Shown piece by piece: positions 21,968 through 33,523 of a DNA stretch of 61,219 nucleotides. Source of the stretch: Priapulus caudatus. Lineage: Eukaryota; Priapulida; Priapulimorpha; Priapulimorphida; Priapulidae. The notes below the pieces were generated by a model. That model was not told where the DNA came from. It did no database searches and was given only the letters and a program-made list of their open reading frames with translations. The first letter of the stretch is position 1. The number at the start of each line of letters is the position of its first letter. The position numbers were made by a program, and so were the translations under genes. Location: positions 167,797 to 229,015 of the forward strand of contig NW_014577138.1 of assembly GCF_000485595.1 (NCBI RefSeq), written 5' to 3'.

Positions 21968-23169
21968 CAAATCCTGAACGACCACTTCAACCCGTACGCG
22001 CCATTCCTCGTGCGCGAACGCTCTTCATAACTGATCCCAATTACGAACATTAACCTTTGATGAAGCGTTCCTGATAACCATTCTGTTTGCTTAATCCCAC
22101 TGCTTTCGACGCGTATGTGAACAATTGGCGAACTAACAGGGTTTACTAGAATCCCACACTTCACCACAGGAGTCACCACCATAGACGGTAGATGGAGCGC
22201 CTGTCCTCCGCGGCACTTGGTGATATTTACGTGCCGGCGATTGTATGTATGATATTCATTTGTGGCGATGTCATTTATTTATTGGATGCTTTTTTGCTCC
22301 TGGATTTGTTAATTCTAATAGAAACAGAAATGCCCACTCAGACATACACTGTAACTTGCCCAAAGCAGGATATCATTGTCAATTTGAGTTCATGTTTAAT
22401 GCCACATTAACTACATGCGAATCAGAGGAGGGAATGTAGACGCGTCAGTTAGTACCTCTAAGTAAGACCTCTAATACGAACTTGTACAAGCCAATTAAAA
22501 TGAAAATATGGAAATGCGTACGTGGTTTATTATTTGTATTGAAACCTGCAAATTGTGCAATGCCCATGCTAAATTAATAATCTATGAACTGGCTTCTTCT
22601 ACAGCGCAGTGAACCACCACTGCCACACCAACCGCCCTGCCGATCGAATACGCCTGGAACCCCCACCCCGCCTGTTAGGCAATGGTACGCTATTCCGCTA
22701 ATGACCCAGCAGTTGGAAATATACTAATTATTAATGATAATAAAGGTCAAGGTCACTCAGAATCATATAGGGTTCCAGCGCCTCCATAAGCTTGCACACG
22801 TGCGACCAAGTTTGAATGTGTCTTACCTCTTACGGTTTGCCACAAAGATATCGTGCGGATAGAACACACAACACACACAAAACACTGCCACATTACAAAC
22901 GATGCGTAAAACAATATCCTCCGCCCAAAGTAACCTTTAAGGTGAGAAAAACGAAAATCAAGGGGCGTATTCCAGTAAGGGATCAATTCAAGTGGTGAAT
23001 AGGATCAGTACCATTCCTGCTAATTTGTAGCCGCCGGGCCGATTTATTAGCCCACCTTGACATCGTAAAAGATGAGCTAATTGCCAGGGGACCATTGTCT
23101 GCGTAATAGCATGGTCCGTCTACATTTAAGCTACGGTCAACGATAAACTTGAGAACTGTTTGACCACAG
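21968..23169. repeat. Segmental duplication, copy B
   Basis: Counterpart of 17005-18207, in the same orientation and again directly after satellite sequence. It ends at GACCACAG next to the poly-A run. Confidence 0.85.
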
Positions 23170-23174
23170 TTTTT

Positions 23175-23175
23175 A

Positions 23176-23263
<88 letters not shown>
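23175..23263. repeat. Poly-A run of 89 bases
   Basis: A single G at 23195 is the only interruption. It could be a retroposed tail or an assembly artefact; the sequence to its left is not a recognisable SINE or LINE end. Confidence 0.8.
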
Positions 23264-23264
<1 letters not shown>

Positions 23265-23282
23265 ATAAAAATTAGGTAATAG

Positions 23283-23393
23283 TGGGGTGAGCTATAGTAC
23301 GTTACGTGTCATTGACACCTTCATTTCTAAGTATGGTGGCGACGTACTTCAGAATTAATGAAGTGTCAATTGACACTGTTAAGCTGCACTCGA
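23283..23393. mobile_element. Small palindromic element, copy 2
   Basis: Second copy of the element at 18806-18908, with GTGTCATTGACACCTTCATT and an inverted AATGAAGTGTCAATTGACAC. Flanking sequence on the right (AAAAGAGC..CAAA..ATGAGTG) is also shared. Confidence 0.7.
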
Positions 23394-23524
23394 CAAAAAA
23401 GAGCCACAAAATGAGTGTAAAAAGAAATAGGAAAACAAAAAAAGAGACAACAAAAGTGGGAGGTGAAAGACGGCAGTTTAGACACAATGGCCTACAGTAT
23501 TATAAACAGATATTTTAGTAGCTG

Positions 23525-24440
23525 CATTACAGGTATTATAACTCATAAGAATGCACTGGTAAAGTGAGATAGAGCATTCATCATCATTCTATTATATCTT
23601 CATTTGTGGAGCACGCCACTTTAGAGCTGATCGTTCTCAGAAGACTCCAACAGCCTCACTACTCTTTTGACAGCACATAATAGGAGAACTAAGGCTCTAC
23701 GAGAGATACTCAGTTCTACGGAGCTTCACCCCGCGCACTCTCAATACATACATTATTTATAGTGCCGACAGTAGAACACAGGCAACATATGAAGAGAGTA
23801 GCACGTCGACCACCCGAAAGAGACATTCGACATCACATGGCGTGTGCGTCCGACTATATATTAGACAATTAGTCATCTTCTCCTCATACAATGTAACATT
23901 AACTGTTGTTGAGATGCTATAGCGCAGTCTTACATACATTTGAGGTCAATATTCCTAATGAGAGCTTATATATACAGTGATCACTATATCCACAATCTCG
24001 ACCTAATTACTCTTCAATTATTTCCCCAGATAAAGGTTGGGGGCACCTGCGACTGTTTCAACATTGACTATGAACTCTCCTCCGAGATATGACAAGTTGG
24101 ACCTTGATAGCGTAGAGCATTTGAACGCGTGCATCACCCGTGAAATATGAAGTAACAGGGATCTCGACCCAAAACTACTAGCCATCGGGCGTATATATTT
24201 TGAGTTTTTTTAAAGTGCTAAACTTATAACGTCGAGCATAATTATCTAGGATCTTTATTATAAGTATCTATAAGGTTGAGCGTACGCTCGCTAGCGTTCA
24301 ATAGCGGAGGAGTATTTCTATATCTAGTGAATGCGGTGAGTGACGTGCGCCCAGTATAGGTCATTAACTATTGATTCATCTAAAATGATCAATGTATAGT
24401 GTAATTAGAGCGCAAAATCTATCGGTAACTTGGGCGATGA
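23525..24440. other. Non-coding stretch, nothing recognised
   Basis: No ORF above background, no repeat that I could match within the window. Confidence 0.5.
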
Positions 24441-24444
24441 GTTT

Positions 24445-24893
24445 CTAGAAAGGTTCTTGAGTTATCGTTGACCGTAGGCAGACACTGAAATGCATAGTGA
24501 AATTGCCAAAATCTAATATAATTTGCATAATTTAAAAAAAATATCAAAACCCGTGTGATATGTTTTGGGGCCAGTCCCTATATTCATTCACATACTAGAA
24601 ATGAGCAAAATCCGTTGAACCTGAATTGACTTATGGCCATTTCCATTTTTGCCAAAAAGTGGACGTGGCTCGAATGTAGGTCGACTGGCGTACGTGCTCC
24701 AAAATAGGACGTTCAAACCTCTCCCATAGGAGTAACAACTATATGCAATTTGAAACATGTGGGCGATCAAACGGTGCTTGAGTTATCGTTGACCGTAGCC
24801 AAATGTTGACGCACGGACGGACGTACGACGGACGTACGACGGACGACACTCCATGGCAATAGCTCATCTTGACGATGTCAAGGCGAGCTAAAT
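24445..24893. mobile_element. Right arm/end of the foldback dispersed repeat
   Basis: Contains TGTTTTGGGGCCAGTCCCTA, CTCCCATAGGAGTAACAACT, a short GGACGTACGACGGACG array (about 24812-24846) and the end ATGGCAATAGCTCATCTTGA..GTCAAGGCGAGCTA. The end is inverted relative to the left ends at 18075 and 23047. Confidence 0.65.
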
Positions 24894-25067
24894 ATATGAA
24901 ATCTACCAAAGTAAAAGCTGAGGATGGTGAAGGGCACATGAAAGATGTACGTGTGATGTATATTGTAGGGATGGGGTGGGCGGGAAGTTATCTGACGAGG
25001 GGACCATACGTACAAGAGAGGGAGGCAGCTGTCACGGCTGGCAAGGGAGAACAGACCAGTGGTGAAC

Positions 25068-25231
25068 TGTATCACACCGCGTAGTCTTGTTCTATGTGTT
25101 CCCGCCCTGTACGTGTGAAGGGTCACGTGGTGTGATCGTGGTAGTTGGAAGATGGCGGAATTAGAAGTGGACGAATAAACTATGTGTTTTATCTTTCACT
25201 CTGAGAATTATGTTTATACTGGCGTGTTACA
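25068..25231 (+). repeat. 5' LTR (164 bp)
   Basis: Begins TGTATCACACCGCG, ends GCGTGTTACA. It contains AATAAA at 25174-25179. It is followed at 25232 by TGGTGGCAGCGTG, a likely primer binding site (starts TGG; resembles an initiator-methionine tRNA site but not exactly). Confidence 0.93.
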
Positions 25232-26119
25232 TGGTGGCAGCGTGCTGCGAGCGGTAACAGACTATCAACAGTGAGTACAGTCGGTGACACTAGTACTCGT
25301 ACTTTTTCATCGGAGGACAATCGTGTCCGACAACCAACATCGCCAAGTTAAGTGTCAGAGCCACCAACTACCCGGGAACTGCGCCGTGAGCAGGTTATGC
25401 GCCGTGCCCTGTCCGAATGCGGGCTGGCGTTGTAAACTCCTAGCCGTGACGAAGCGGATTCGATACAGGACTGGAAGCCGCTATACTGACAGACTTGCAG
25501 ACCAACGTGCGTGCTATTCATAGCCTACCCTGTGGATGTACAGCTGTGACTGACTGAGTGATACAAGTCTATCTACGTTATCGTGTGTGTGGGCGCCCAG
25601 CTCGACCATGCAGCCCAGCAATTCGTCGTGGGATCAAGGTAGACAGGGACTATAAGAGTAAGAATGTACAGTCTGTAAGAGTCTACAGTACGTACCAAGT
25701 TCCTACGGTGCCGGATACAATACCAGGAATCAATGAACTCTATGCGCGTTATTTAATTCATCTACATGCACATGTATGTGCATTACAATTATGTACAGTA
25801 CTACTATTGTGTAGAGCAACGTGTTCGCGTGGTATGATGTGTTAAGTGCTCATGTATTGATTATTACGATGTCTTAAAGACTTACTTTAAATGGCCTATG
25901 TTTCGTAGTATGATGGTACACAAATGGCATATGTACCTACTGGTTAGAGGCACATATACGGAAAGTTCAGTGCGATAAATGCTGTATGACAGTACACCCT
26001 CGCGATATTTGCATACACAAGTACAGTAGTAGTGTAGATGCATGTATGTTGTACACATACCGGCCGGCATACACATCTTGTGGAGGTGACATTGAGGTAG
26101 TGCACCACAGGGATCCAGT
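25232..26119 (+). other. Leader between 5' LTR and gag
   Basis: About 890 bp without a supported gene. Contains the primer binding site at its start. Confidence 0.7.
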
Positions 26120-27172
26120 ATGGGAGACCATGAAGATGATGTACCGAGGGCCGAAAGGGATGACCTTGCCCCACAGGCACAAGCAGGGGATGTTCCCGCC
26201 CAACATGTACAGGAGGTGCAACATTATTATAGGCCAAATATTAAGGCACCAGGTCCGGTAGACGTCACCGGTGATGACAAAAAGGTGAATTGGGAATTGC
26301 ACAAGCAGATGTGGGAGAACTACTCCATCGCATCCCAGTTAGAGCACCAGCCACAGCGAGTACAGCGTGCAGAGTTGTTAAATAGTTTAGGTCGGGACAC
26401 ATTGCGCATCTACAATGGTTTAGGCGGAGTACCAGGTGATATAGTACAGGATATAATCTCGAAACTGGACTCTTATTGCATTGGTCAGACCAACGAGGCA
26501 GTAGCACATTATTTGTTCTCCGCACGTGACCAACGTAAGGAGGAGTCTGTAGACATGTGGCTATCCGACCTCAGGACAAAACAAAAGGTCATCACTTGGA
26601 CACTACCCGCAACATGAATTGCTGAACAATTAGCTTTGAGAAATCGGATAATCTGTGGCATTCTGGATAAGGATGCGCAACAGAAAATGCTGGATGAAGG
26701 CAACCCGGATTTAAACAGAGTGATTGAAATCGCCAAAGCCAGCGAGGCAACCCGGCAGTACATGAAAACCATAGGTAACACTACAGAAGTGCATAAGGTG
26801 TCACACCGACATGAGGCATCACACAGACCTGATCGTCAGAAACAGCAACGAAAGGGACAGCGATCAAGTGAACCCCGGGAGGCGGAATGCATATACTGTA
26901 ACAGACGCCATGTAATGGTGAAGGAGAAATGCCCTGCTTATGGGAAGAGGTGCAACGTCTGCCGCAAAGCCAATCACTTCCACGGGTCTCGCAAATGCGT
27001 GAAAAGTAAACGCGTGCATGCCATGGATGATTTCGAAGAACGGAGCGAGTGCTCGGAGTCAACGGATGATGAGTTCATTGGCAAAGTAGAGGGCTCAGTG
27101 GAGACACCCACAACAAAGTCTGTATACTGTGAGATGCTAGTTGGGACGGTCAGGGATACACTAACCCGATAA
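26120..27172 (+). pseudogene. Gypsy gag with zinc knuckles, in-frame stop
   Basis: The frame opens with MGDHEDDVPRAERDD and continues with a helical capsid-like part (ELLNSLGRDTLRIYNGLGG, then KLDSY and SARDQRKEESVDMWLSDLR). A TGA at 26615-26617 breaks it; the same frame continues afterwards to 27172. The C-terminal part has two cysteine motifs: CIYCNRRHVMVKEKCPAYG and CNVCRKANHFHGSRKC. Nucleocapsid function (RNA packaging) is inferred from the family. Confidence 0.85.
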
Positions 27173-27360
27173 AGTTACAGATAGACTGTGGTGCTACAGT
27201 CAACGTTGTCCCAAAGCAATATATTCCAAGGTCCGTACAGGTGATCAAAACTGATGTTACACTGTCTATGTGGAATAAGACTGCAGTAACCCCACTAGGC
27301 GAGTGTGCGTTGAAACTGAAAAACCCCAAACAGGCAGGAAACACAACGTCAGGTTCATAG
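27163..27360 (+). pseudogene. Gypsy aspartic protease segment, shifted frame
   Basis: The frame that reads IDCGATVNVVPKQYI overlaps the end of gag by about 10 bases and is in another frame. The catalytic triplet is D-C-G instead of the usual D-T/S-G, typical for this Gypsy branch or a degenerate site; a second signature GLG-like loop is not evident. The frame ends at TAG 27358-27360 and pol continues in the third frame. Confidence 0.75.
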
Positions 27361-28049
27361 TGGTTTCCGAGAAGCTTAGACCTCTGCTTAGTAGACTGGC
27401 AGCAGAAAAAATGGGGCTCATTACCATTAACTATATGATGTTCAAGTCGGTTAATGCAGTGACCGGGGCTATATCTGGAGGATGCCCCAGAGTGTTCGAT
27501 GGAGGACTGGGAAAAATGCCAGGAACAGTACACCTGGTAGTGAAAGAAGATATTTCCCCAACTATCTGTCCTCCACGGAAAGTTCCAGTGGCAATGAGGG
27601 ACAAGGTCAAAGCAAAGCTGAAGGACATGGAGTCCAAAGGTATCATCGAGAAGATGGACGAACCCAGTGACTGGGTAAGCCAAATGGCAGTGACCGTGAA
27701 GAAGAATGGGGACCTTAGGATCTGTATAGATCCGAGACCTTTGAATAAGGCACTCAAGAGAGAGCATTTCCCCATGCCGGTCCTAGATGACATACTACCA
27801 GACCTTTCAAAGGCACGAGTTTTCAGCCGTCTCGATTTGCAAGATGGGTACTGGCACTGTGAATTGGATGAGGAATCCAGCAAGTTGACGACCTTCCAAA
27901 CGCACCTTGGGCGCTATAAATGGAAGCGCCTCCCATTTGGGTTAAACGTGAGTGCTGAAATATTCCAGAAACGTCTCAAGACAACGCTAGAAGGGCTGGA
28001 GTCTACAGAATGCATTGCGGACGACATCATCGTGTGGGCGGTGGACTGA
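27303..28049 (+). pseudogene. Gypsy reverse transcriptase, N-terminal and catalytic part
   Basis: Contains PSDWVSQMAVTVKKNGDLRI, IDPRPLNKALKREHFPMP, FSRLDLQDGYWH, LPFGLNVSAEIFQKRL and the catalytic CIADDIIVW (family usually Y/C-V-D-D). It ends at a stop at 28047-28049 right after the catalytic motif; the next part continues in another frame. Confidence 0.9.
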
Positions 28050-28650
28050 CGATGAGGAAGCACGTAGGGACCACGACAAGAACCTAGAGGCTCTAATGTT
28101 CAGAGCCCACAAACAAGGTTTAAAATTCAAACAGTCTAAGTGCGAGTTTAGAACAACCTCTACAGTGTTCCAAGGCCATATCATAACAGCTGCAGGGCTA
28201 CAGGTAGATCCAGAAAAGGTCAAGGCCATTCAGAATCTGAAACCCCCGAAAAATGTCGAAGCTGTGAGAGTTTTGCGAGGTACAGTGAATTACCTGGCCC
28301 GGTTTCTGCCTCAGCTGTCGACCGTGATGGAGCCCATTAATAGGCTGACCAAGGAGGATGTTCCTTGGCATGGAACATGAACAAGACCAGGCTTTGACGA
28401 AGAATCAAAGACATGATCTGCACAGCACCAGTAATGGCATATTATGATACCAAGAAGGAGCTGGTGCTACAATGTGATGCCAGTGAGTCAGGCCTGGGGC
28501 CGCACCTGTTACAGGAGGCGTCGCAATAGCGTATGCCAGCCGGGCACTTACAGACCCCGAGACAAGATACGCTCAAATAGAGAAGGAGGCAGTCGCAGTG
28601 GCTTGGTCACTTGAACATTTCAGACAATACACATATGGAGAAAAAAAACC
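28050..28650 (+). pseudogene. Gypsy RT connection and RNase H, several frameshifts
   Basis: 28015-28380 holds the RT thumb (KQGLKFKQSKCEF, FQGHIITAAGLQ, NYLARFLPQLS). RNase H follows in pieces: YYDTKKELVLQCDASESGLG at about 28440-28500, then AYASRALTDPETRYAQIEKE at about 28530-28590, each in a different frame. The TDH motif follows near 28650. Confidence 0.8.
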
Positions 28651-30335
28651 ATAGTGCACACAGATCACAACCTCTTGAACCGATTTCAAAGAAACCACTG
28701 TGCAAGGCCCCTAGACGTCTTCAGGGGATTTTCATGAAGATCCTGGAATATGACATTGACCTGAAGTGGAGACCTGGGAAGGAGATGCACGTCGCAGATA
28801 TGCTGTCCAGATCCTACCTACCTAAATCGACAGGAATGTCAGACATTGAGCAGGTATGCATGGTAGACTACTTGCCGATCCGAACAGAAAGACTCGAACA
28901 GCTCAAACTAGAGACAGAAAGGGACGAGACATTGCAGCTCTTGAGGCTAGTGATTCTGAAGGGATGGCCAGAAAGAGAGAAGCATCAATGCCCTACCCAG
29001 GTAACGCCATACTTCAGCATACGTGATGAACTGAGTGTACAGGACGGTCTGATATTCAGAGGCGAGAGGCTCGTCATCCCTGCAAGCATGAGAGACCAAA
29101 TGAAGAAGGCTATTCACACCTCTCATTTAGGGGAAGAGTCGTGTCTCAGGAGGGCCAGAGAAGCACTATATTGGCCAGCCATGAACGCGGAAATCAAGAC
29201 CTTCATATCAACTTGCGACACATGCCGCAACTATGAAACCAGCCAGTGCAAAGAAACTATGATGCCACATGAACTACCTGGTAGACCCTGGGAAAAGGTT
29301 GCCATCGACCTATTTACTTGGGAAGACAAAGACTACCTGGTGACGTCAGATTATTACACCAATTTCTGGGAGGTGGACAGACTGAAGAGAACCAACTCTT
29401 CAACTATCATCAGCAAACTGAAAAGGCATTTTGCCAGACAGGGAATACCAGAACAGGTTATTAGCGACAATGCTCAAAATCTGACATCCGATGAATTCCA
29501 GAGATTCGCGAGAGACTGGGATTTTGAACACGTCACCGTGAGTCCGTACAACAGCAAAGCAAATGGCAAGGCGGAGTCATCAGTGAAGGCAGCAAAGCGG
29601 ATGCTACGGAAGGCGAAGAAGTCCGGAACTGATCCATATCTCACCCTGCTGGAGATTCGCAACACCCCAACACAAGGAATGGGCAGTAGCCCCATGCAGC
29701 GTTTGAATAACCGTCGGGCACGCACCCTGTTACCAATGACACCGAACCTACTCAAGCCTCGGGTGATCAACGTTGAAACAGAGAGAGATCAAATGCAACA
29801 GCTGAAGAATAGACAAACGAAGTACTACAACAGGAACTCAAAAGATCTGCCTGCACTGGAAGAAGGTGACACCGTAAGAATGAAGCCTTTTGCTAAAGGA
29901 CAACGAGAATGGAAGAAAGGTGTTGTAGTGGCTAGGCTCGATGAGAGGTCGTACACAGTGGACACACCAGATGGCAGTTACAGACGTAATCGTGCGCACA
30001 TTAAACGCACCATGGAGGAACCACCGCCCACTACCATGCAACGAAAATCATTACACATACCGCCAAGGAAGACGGGTGGAAATGAGTCAATAGCACCGAG
30101 GACGACGGGTAACACAGAGCCAATCCACAGGCCTATTGGCCACAACATATCTGCAAGAGAAGAACCCATGGCAACATCTAGAGAGAAGAACAATTTACAT
30201 ACGCCGACAAAGAAATTTCCCCCTCAACCAATACATACTTCTCCCCCACTTGCACCACTTCAGAACAATCACAACACCACCAGGTCAGGTAGAGCCGTCA
30301 AGAGACCCGCTCACCTAAGCAATTATGTACCGTGA
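28611..30335 (+). pseudogene. Gypsy RNase H end and integrase
   Basis: The first residues are out of frame with RNase H. From about 28680 the frame is real. It has WRPGKEMHVADMLSRSYL, an HHCC zinc site (H and H in HTSHLGEES, C in STCDTCRNY), and the DDE core: AIDLFTWEDKDYL (D), VISDNAQNL (D), NSKANGKAESSVKAAK (E). The C-terminal YTVDTPDGSYRRNRAHI is a GPY/F-like module. The segment is the longest intact frame of the element (574 codons). Role: insertion of cDNA, from the family. Confidence 0.9.
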
Positions 30336-30644
30336 GCGATGATAGGTGATCGATAGGGCCATCAGTACAATCTGACACCATACACCCAGGAAGATTCTAA
30401 CTAAGTTGTTTTTAAGGATACAAAACCTACATCAATTGAACTGTAGGTCAGGATGATATTATTTGAATGTGGCATTTGTTAAAGTCCCTATAATAATGGA
30501 AAATTCGTTTGTTATCGTTGTCACTTAATTGACATTTGTTAGTTGACTGTGTTGTAAACAACTGTGTTGTATAGGTACGCTGTATACAAGGTTCCACGTG
30601 CACAGTGTTGAGAGTTTTTGAGTTATTTCATATAGGAGAAAAGA

Positions 30645-30803
30645 TGTATCACACCGCGTAGTCTTGTTCTATGTGTTCCCGCCTTGTACGTGTGAAGGGT
30701 CACGTGGTGTGATCGTGGTAGTTGGAAGAATGCGGAATAAGAAGACGAATAAACTATGTGTGTTATCTTTCACTCTGAGTTATGTTTATACTGGCGTGTT
30801 GCA
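30645..30803 (+). repeat. 3' LTR (159 bp)
   Basis: Matches the 5' LTR with a handful of substitutions and indels, roughly 5-8 percent by eye. It ends GCGTGTTGCA. The target duplication TGAAC follows. Confidence 0.93.
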
Positions 30804-31029
30804 TGAACGGACCGCTGGCTTGGTTGAGTGCCAATAGAGATCTCTTCCATCACGACTTGTCATGCAATGATAGAATTCAGCAAGTCGTCTTTGCGGAGAC
30901 GCGTATGACACACTGAATTGCATCGTGCTGTGTGGACAGTATAGCGGCTTGTTATAGCTACAAAAATCCGATCGTTTCATTACGTTCGGACACTTCATGG
31001 CACACGAGAGGGAACGGCATTAAACATCT

Positions 31030-31103
31030 GGGGCCGGTTTCACGAAGCGTGATTAACTTTAATCATGATTAAGGACTTAATTACGCTTCGTGAAACCGGC
31101 CCC
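31030..31103. mobile_element. Small palindromic element with GGGGCCGGTTTCACGAAGCG ends
   Basis: A 74-bp sequence whose arms are perfect inverted copies (GGGGCCGGTTTCACGAAGCG and its complement), with TTAATCATGATTAA in the middle. I know such CCGGTTTCACGAAGC palindromes as common short repeats of marine invertebrate genomes. Confidence 0.75.
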
Positions 31104-31394
31104 TGTTTTGTCCACTGCAAAATTGTATCGGTTTGTAGCATAGTGTGAAATTTGTACAAGATTTCAAATTTAAGATTCACGGCATGGCATACAGCTGCAA
31201 ATGGTAGCAGACCGTTGGTGGATAGGTCGGTTTTATGCCAAAATCTTATAGCACCCATGATGTACTTACTATACGTGTATGCGCGCCCGGGGGGGGGGCA
31301 CTTGCCTCAGAACTGGGTATAGGGGGGTGCCTCCCGGACCTTGAAAACCTGACCCTGTCGCAAACCGCTTTGCACATTTCGGTTATGTCCTGTC

Positions 31395-31746
31395 CTGTCA
31401 ATATAGGCAGATATTGGTCCAATATCGGCCTGGTGATATTGGCCAAATATTGTTTTGCTAATATTGGGCCAATATTGGACAAATATCTGCCTATATTGGT
31501 CCAATAGTGACCTGGTGATATTGGCCCAATATTGTTTTGCCAATATTGGTCCAATATTGGTAAACTATCTGCCTATATTGGTCCAATATCGGCCTGGTGA
31601 TATTGGCCAAATATTGTTTTGCTAATATTGGGCCAATATTGGTAAACTATCTGCCTATATTGGTCCAATATCGGCCTGGTGATATTGGCCAAATATTGTT
31701 TTGCTAATATTGGGCCAATATTGGTAAACTATCTGCCTATATTGGT
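31395..31746. repeat. 82-bp satellite, about 4.3 units
   Basis: GATATTGGCC starts recur at 31435, 31517, 31599 and 31681. Units are rich in the palindrome-like CCAATATTGG and TATTGGTCCAATA. The array runs into the N gap. Confidence 0.9.
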
Positions 31747-31756
31747 NNNNNNNNNN
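31747..31756. other. Assembly gap (10 N)
   Basis: Run of N between the 82-bp satellite and the pol fragment. Confidence 1.
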
Positions 31757-33445
31757 ATCACTAAAGACACCGATCAGAGGCATCAGTGGACTGTTAATGT
31801 AGTTACGGGTGATCATGACATTGTTAACTTTAAGATTGATACAGCAGCTGAAGTAAACACGCTGTCAATGAAAACCTATGAGTCTCTAAGACACAAGCCA
31901 GTCATTAAACAGAGCACCACAGGTATTTTTGGGCTAGGTAAGCAGAGGGTGACACCACTTGGGGTAACAGTGTTAAAGTGTAAGCACAAGGGCAAAATAC
32001 ACCAGATACAGTGTGAAGTCATAGATGGTGAAATACCGAATCTGTTGTCACTGCAAGACAGTGTCAATATGAATCTAGTGAAGAGAGTACATGCAACAAA
32101 ACAGGCTAAACAAGCTGTTGAGCTACCTGAATCGATCAAGAGTTGTCCACAGAGTGCTGTAGATGTCATTCATGAGTTTATTGATGTGTTTCAGGGTATA
32201 GGAAAAGTGCCGGGTGAGGTTGAGTTAAAGCTGAGTTCAGATGCAACCCCTGTTGCACAACCCCCTCGCCCTGTCCCCATAGCCCTGCGAGCAGCTGTTC
32301 AAGCGAAACTGCAGCAACTCGTTGACGATGAGATTATTGAGAGAGTCCCAGTAGGTACACCATCACCATGGTGTAGTGCTCTACATGTAGTCCCCAAGAA
32401 GGATGGGACAGTAAGACTAACGATTGACCCCAGAGACTTAAACCTAGCGCTACAGAGGGAGTTCCACCCAACCAATACAGTAGACGAAGTCGCACAGAGA
32501 TGTGGTAAAGCCAGATACTTTACAGTGTTAGATGCGAATCAAGGATATTTCCAGCTACAGCTAGACGAACGCTCCAAGGACTACACAGTCTTCAACACAC
32601 CCTTCGGTAGATTTCGGTACAGAAGATTGCCAATGGGAATCACATCCGCACCAGAATTGTTTCAAAGGATCTTCGGAGACATCTTCGAAGGTATAGAAGG
32701 CTTAGAGAAAATTGTGGATGATTTCCTAGTAAGCGGAGACACAATAGACGAACATAACAAGACACTTAGAGAGACACTAGAAAGAGCAAGAGAGAACAAT
32801 GTGACATTTTCGCTGACGAAACTACAGCTATGTCGACATGAAGTGAAATACTCCGGACACAAGTTCACGGAAAATGGAACAAAGATCGATGAAGAGAAGA
32901 TTACAGCGATAGTGGGAATGCCAAAACCCAAGTCAGTACCAGATATAGAGAGACTAATTGAGATGGTGACATACGTAGGAAAGTATCTAAAAAACTTGTC
33001 CTCAGCCACAGAGCCATTGAGAGACCTGATCAAGGAATCCAAGGACATAGACTTCGAATGGCATTTTGACAAGATCCATGAAGACGCGTTCAGTCAGATC
33101 AAGCTGTTAACCAGTGCACCAGTACTCCGATACTACAGCCGGGAAGAGCCAGTAACGATTTCAGGAGACGCCAGTCAATCCGGAATAGGATGTGTCCTGT
33201 TGCAAGATCAGCGACCAGTGGCATATGGGTCCAAGGCATTGACAACCGCTGAATACGCGTATGCACAGATTGAGAAGGAATTGTTGGCAATTGTGTTTGC
33301 ATTCAAGAAATTCCACACATACGTGTACGGACGGACAGATGTCACTGTCGAGACAGACCATTTGCCCCTGATCAGAATCTTCCAGAAGCCATTACATCAA
33401 GTTCCACTCCGTTTACAGAAGATGAGGATGAGACTACAAGGATAA
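31757..33445 (+). pseudogene. Second Ty3/Gypsy pol fragment: protease, reverse transcriptase, RNase H
   Basis: Open for 563 codons after the gap. The protease site reads FKIDTAAEVNTLSM (D-T-A). The RT has VPKKDGTVRLTIDPRDLNLA, FTVLDANQGYFQLQLDE, LPMGITSAPELFQRIF and the catalytic KIVDDFLVSG. RNase H has SGDASQSGIGCVLLQ, QIEKELLAIVFAF and VETDHLPL, so its four acidic positions look present. It ends at MRMRLQG plus TAA directly where 82-bp-type satellite begins (33446), so integrase and LTR are missing. No frameshift in contrast to the first element. The first residues before 31757 are translated satellite. Confidence 0.9.
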
Positions 33446-33490
33446 GATATTGGCCCAATATTGTTTTGCCAATATTGGTCCAATATCAGC
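33446..33490. repeat. 82-bp satellite remnant on the right of the pol fragment
   Basis: GATATTGGCCCAATATTG..CCAATATTGGTCCAATATC, the same motif as 31435-31560. The pol fragment is thus bracketed by the satellite. Confidence 0.85.
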
Positions 33491-33523
33491 TTGATGGGTG
33501 TGTATCTAGATACAACCTTGTGG

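Larger units (their letters stand above)
25068..30803 (+). mobile_element. Ty3/Gypsy LTR retrotransposon, complete ends, broken frames
   Basis: LTRs at 25068-25231 and 30645-30803 begin TG and end CA. The 5-bp target duplication TGAAC lies at 25063-25067 and 30804-30808. Order of parts: gag with zinc knuckles, aspartic protease, reverse transcriptase, RNase H, integrase, which is the Ty3/Gypsy order. A polypurine stretch (AGGAGAAAAGA) precedes the 3' LTR. No envelope frame was seen. The coding region is split over several frames with at least one in-frame stop (26615-26617), so this copy is unlikely to move by itself. Pol is of the type often annotated as K02A2.6-like in invertebrates. Confidence 0.95.

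Noticed and set aside
25068-30803. Endogenous retrovirus with envelope
   Set aside because: No envelope-like frame between integrase and the 3' LTR; the 310-bp gap is too short.
33026-33361. Minus-strand ORFs over the second pol fragment
   Set aside because: Antisense shadows of the RNase H region.
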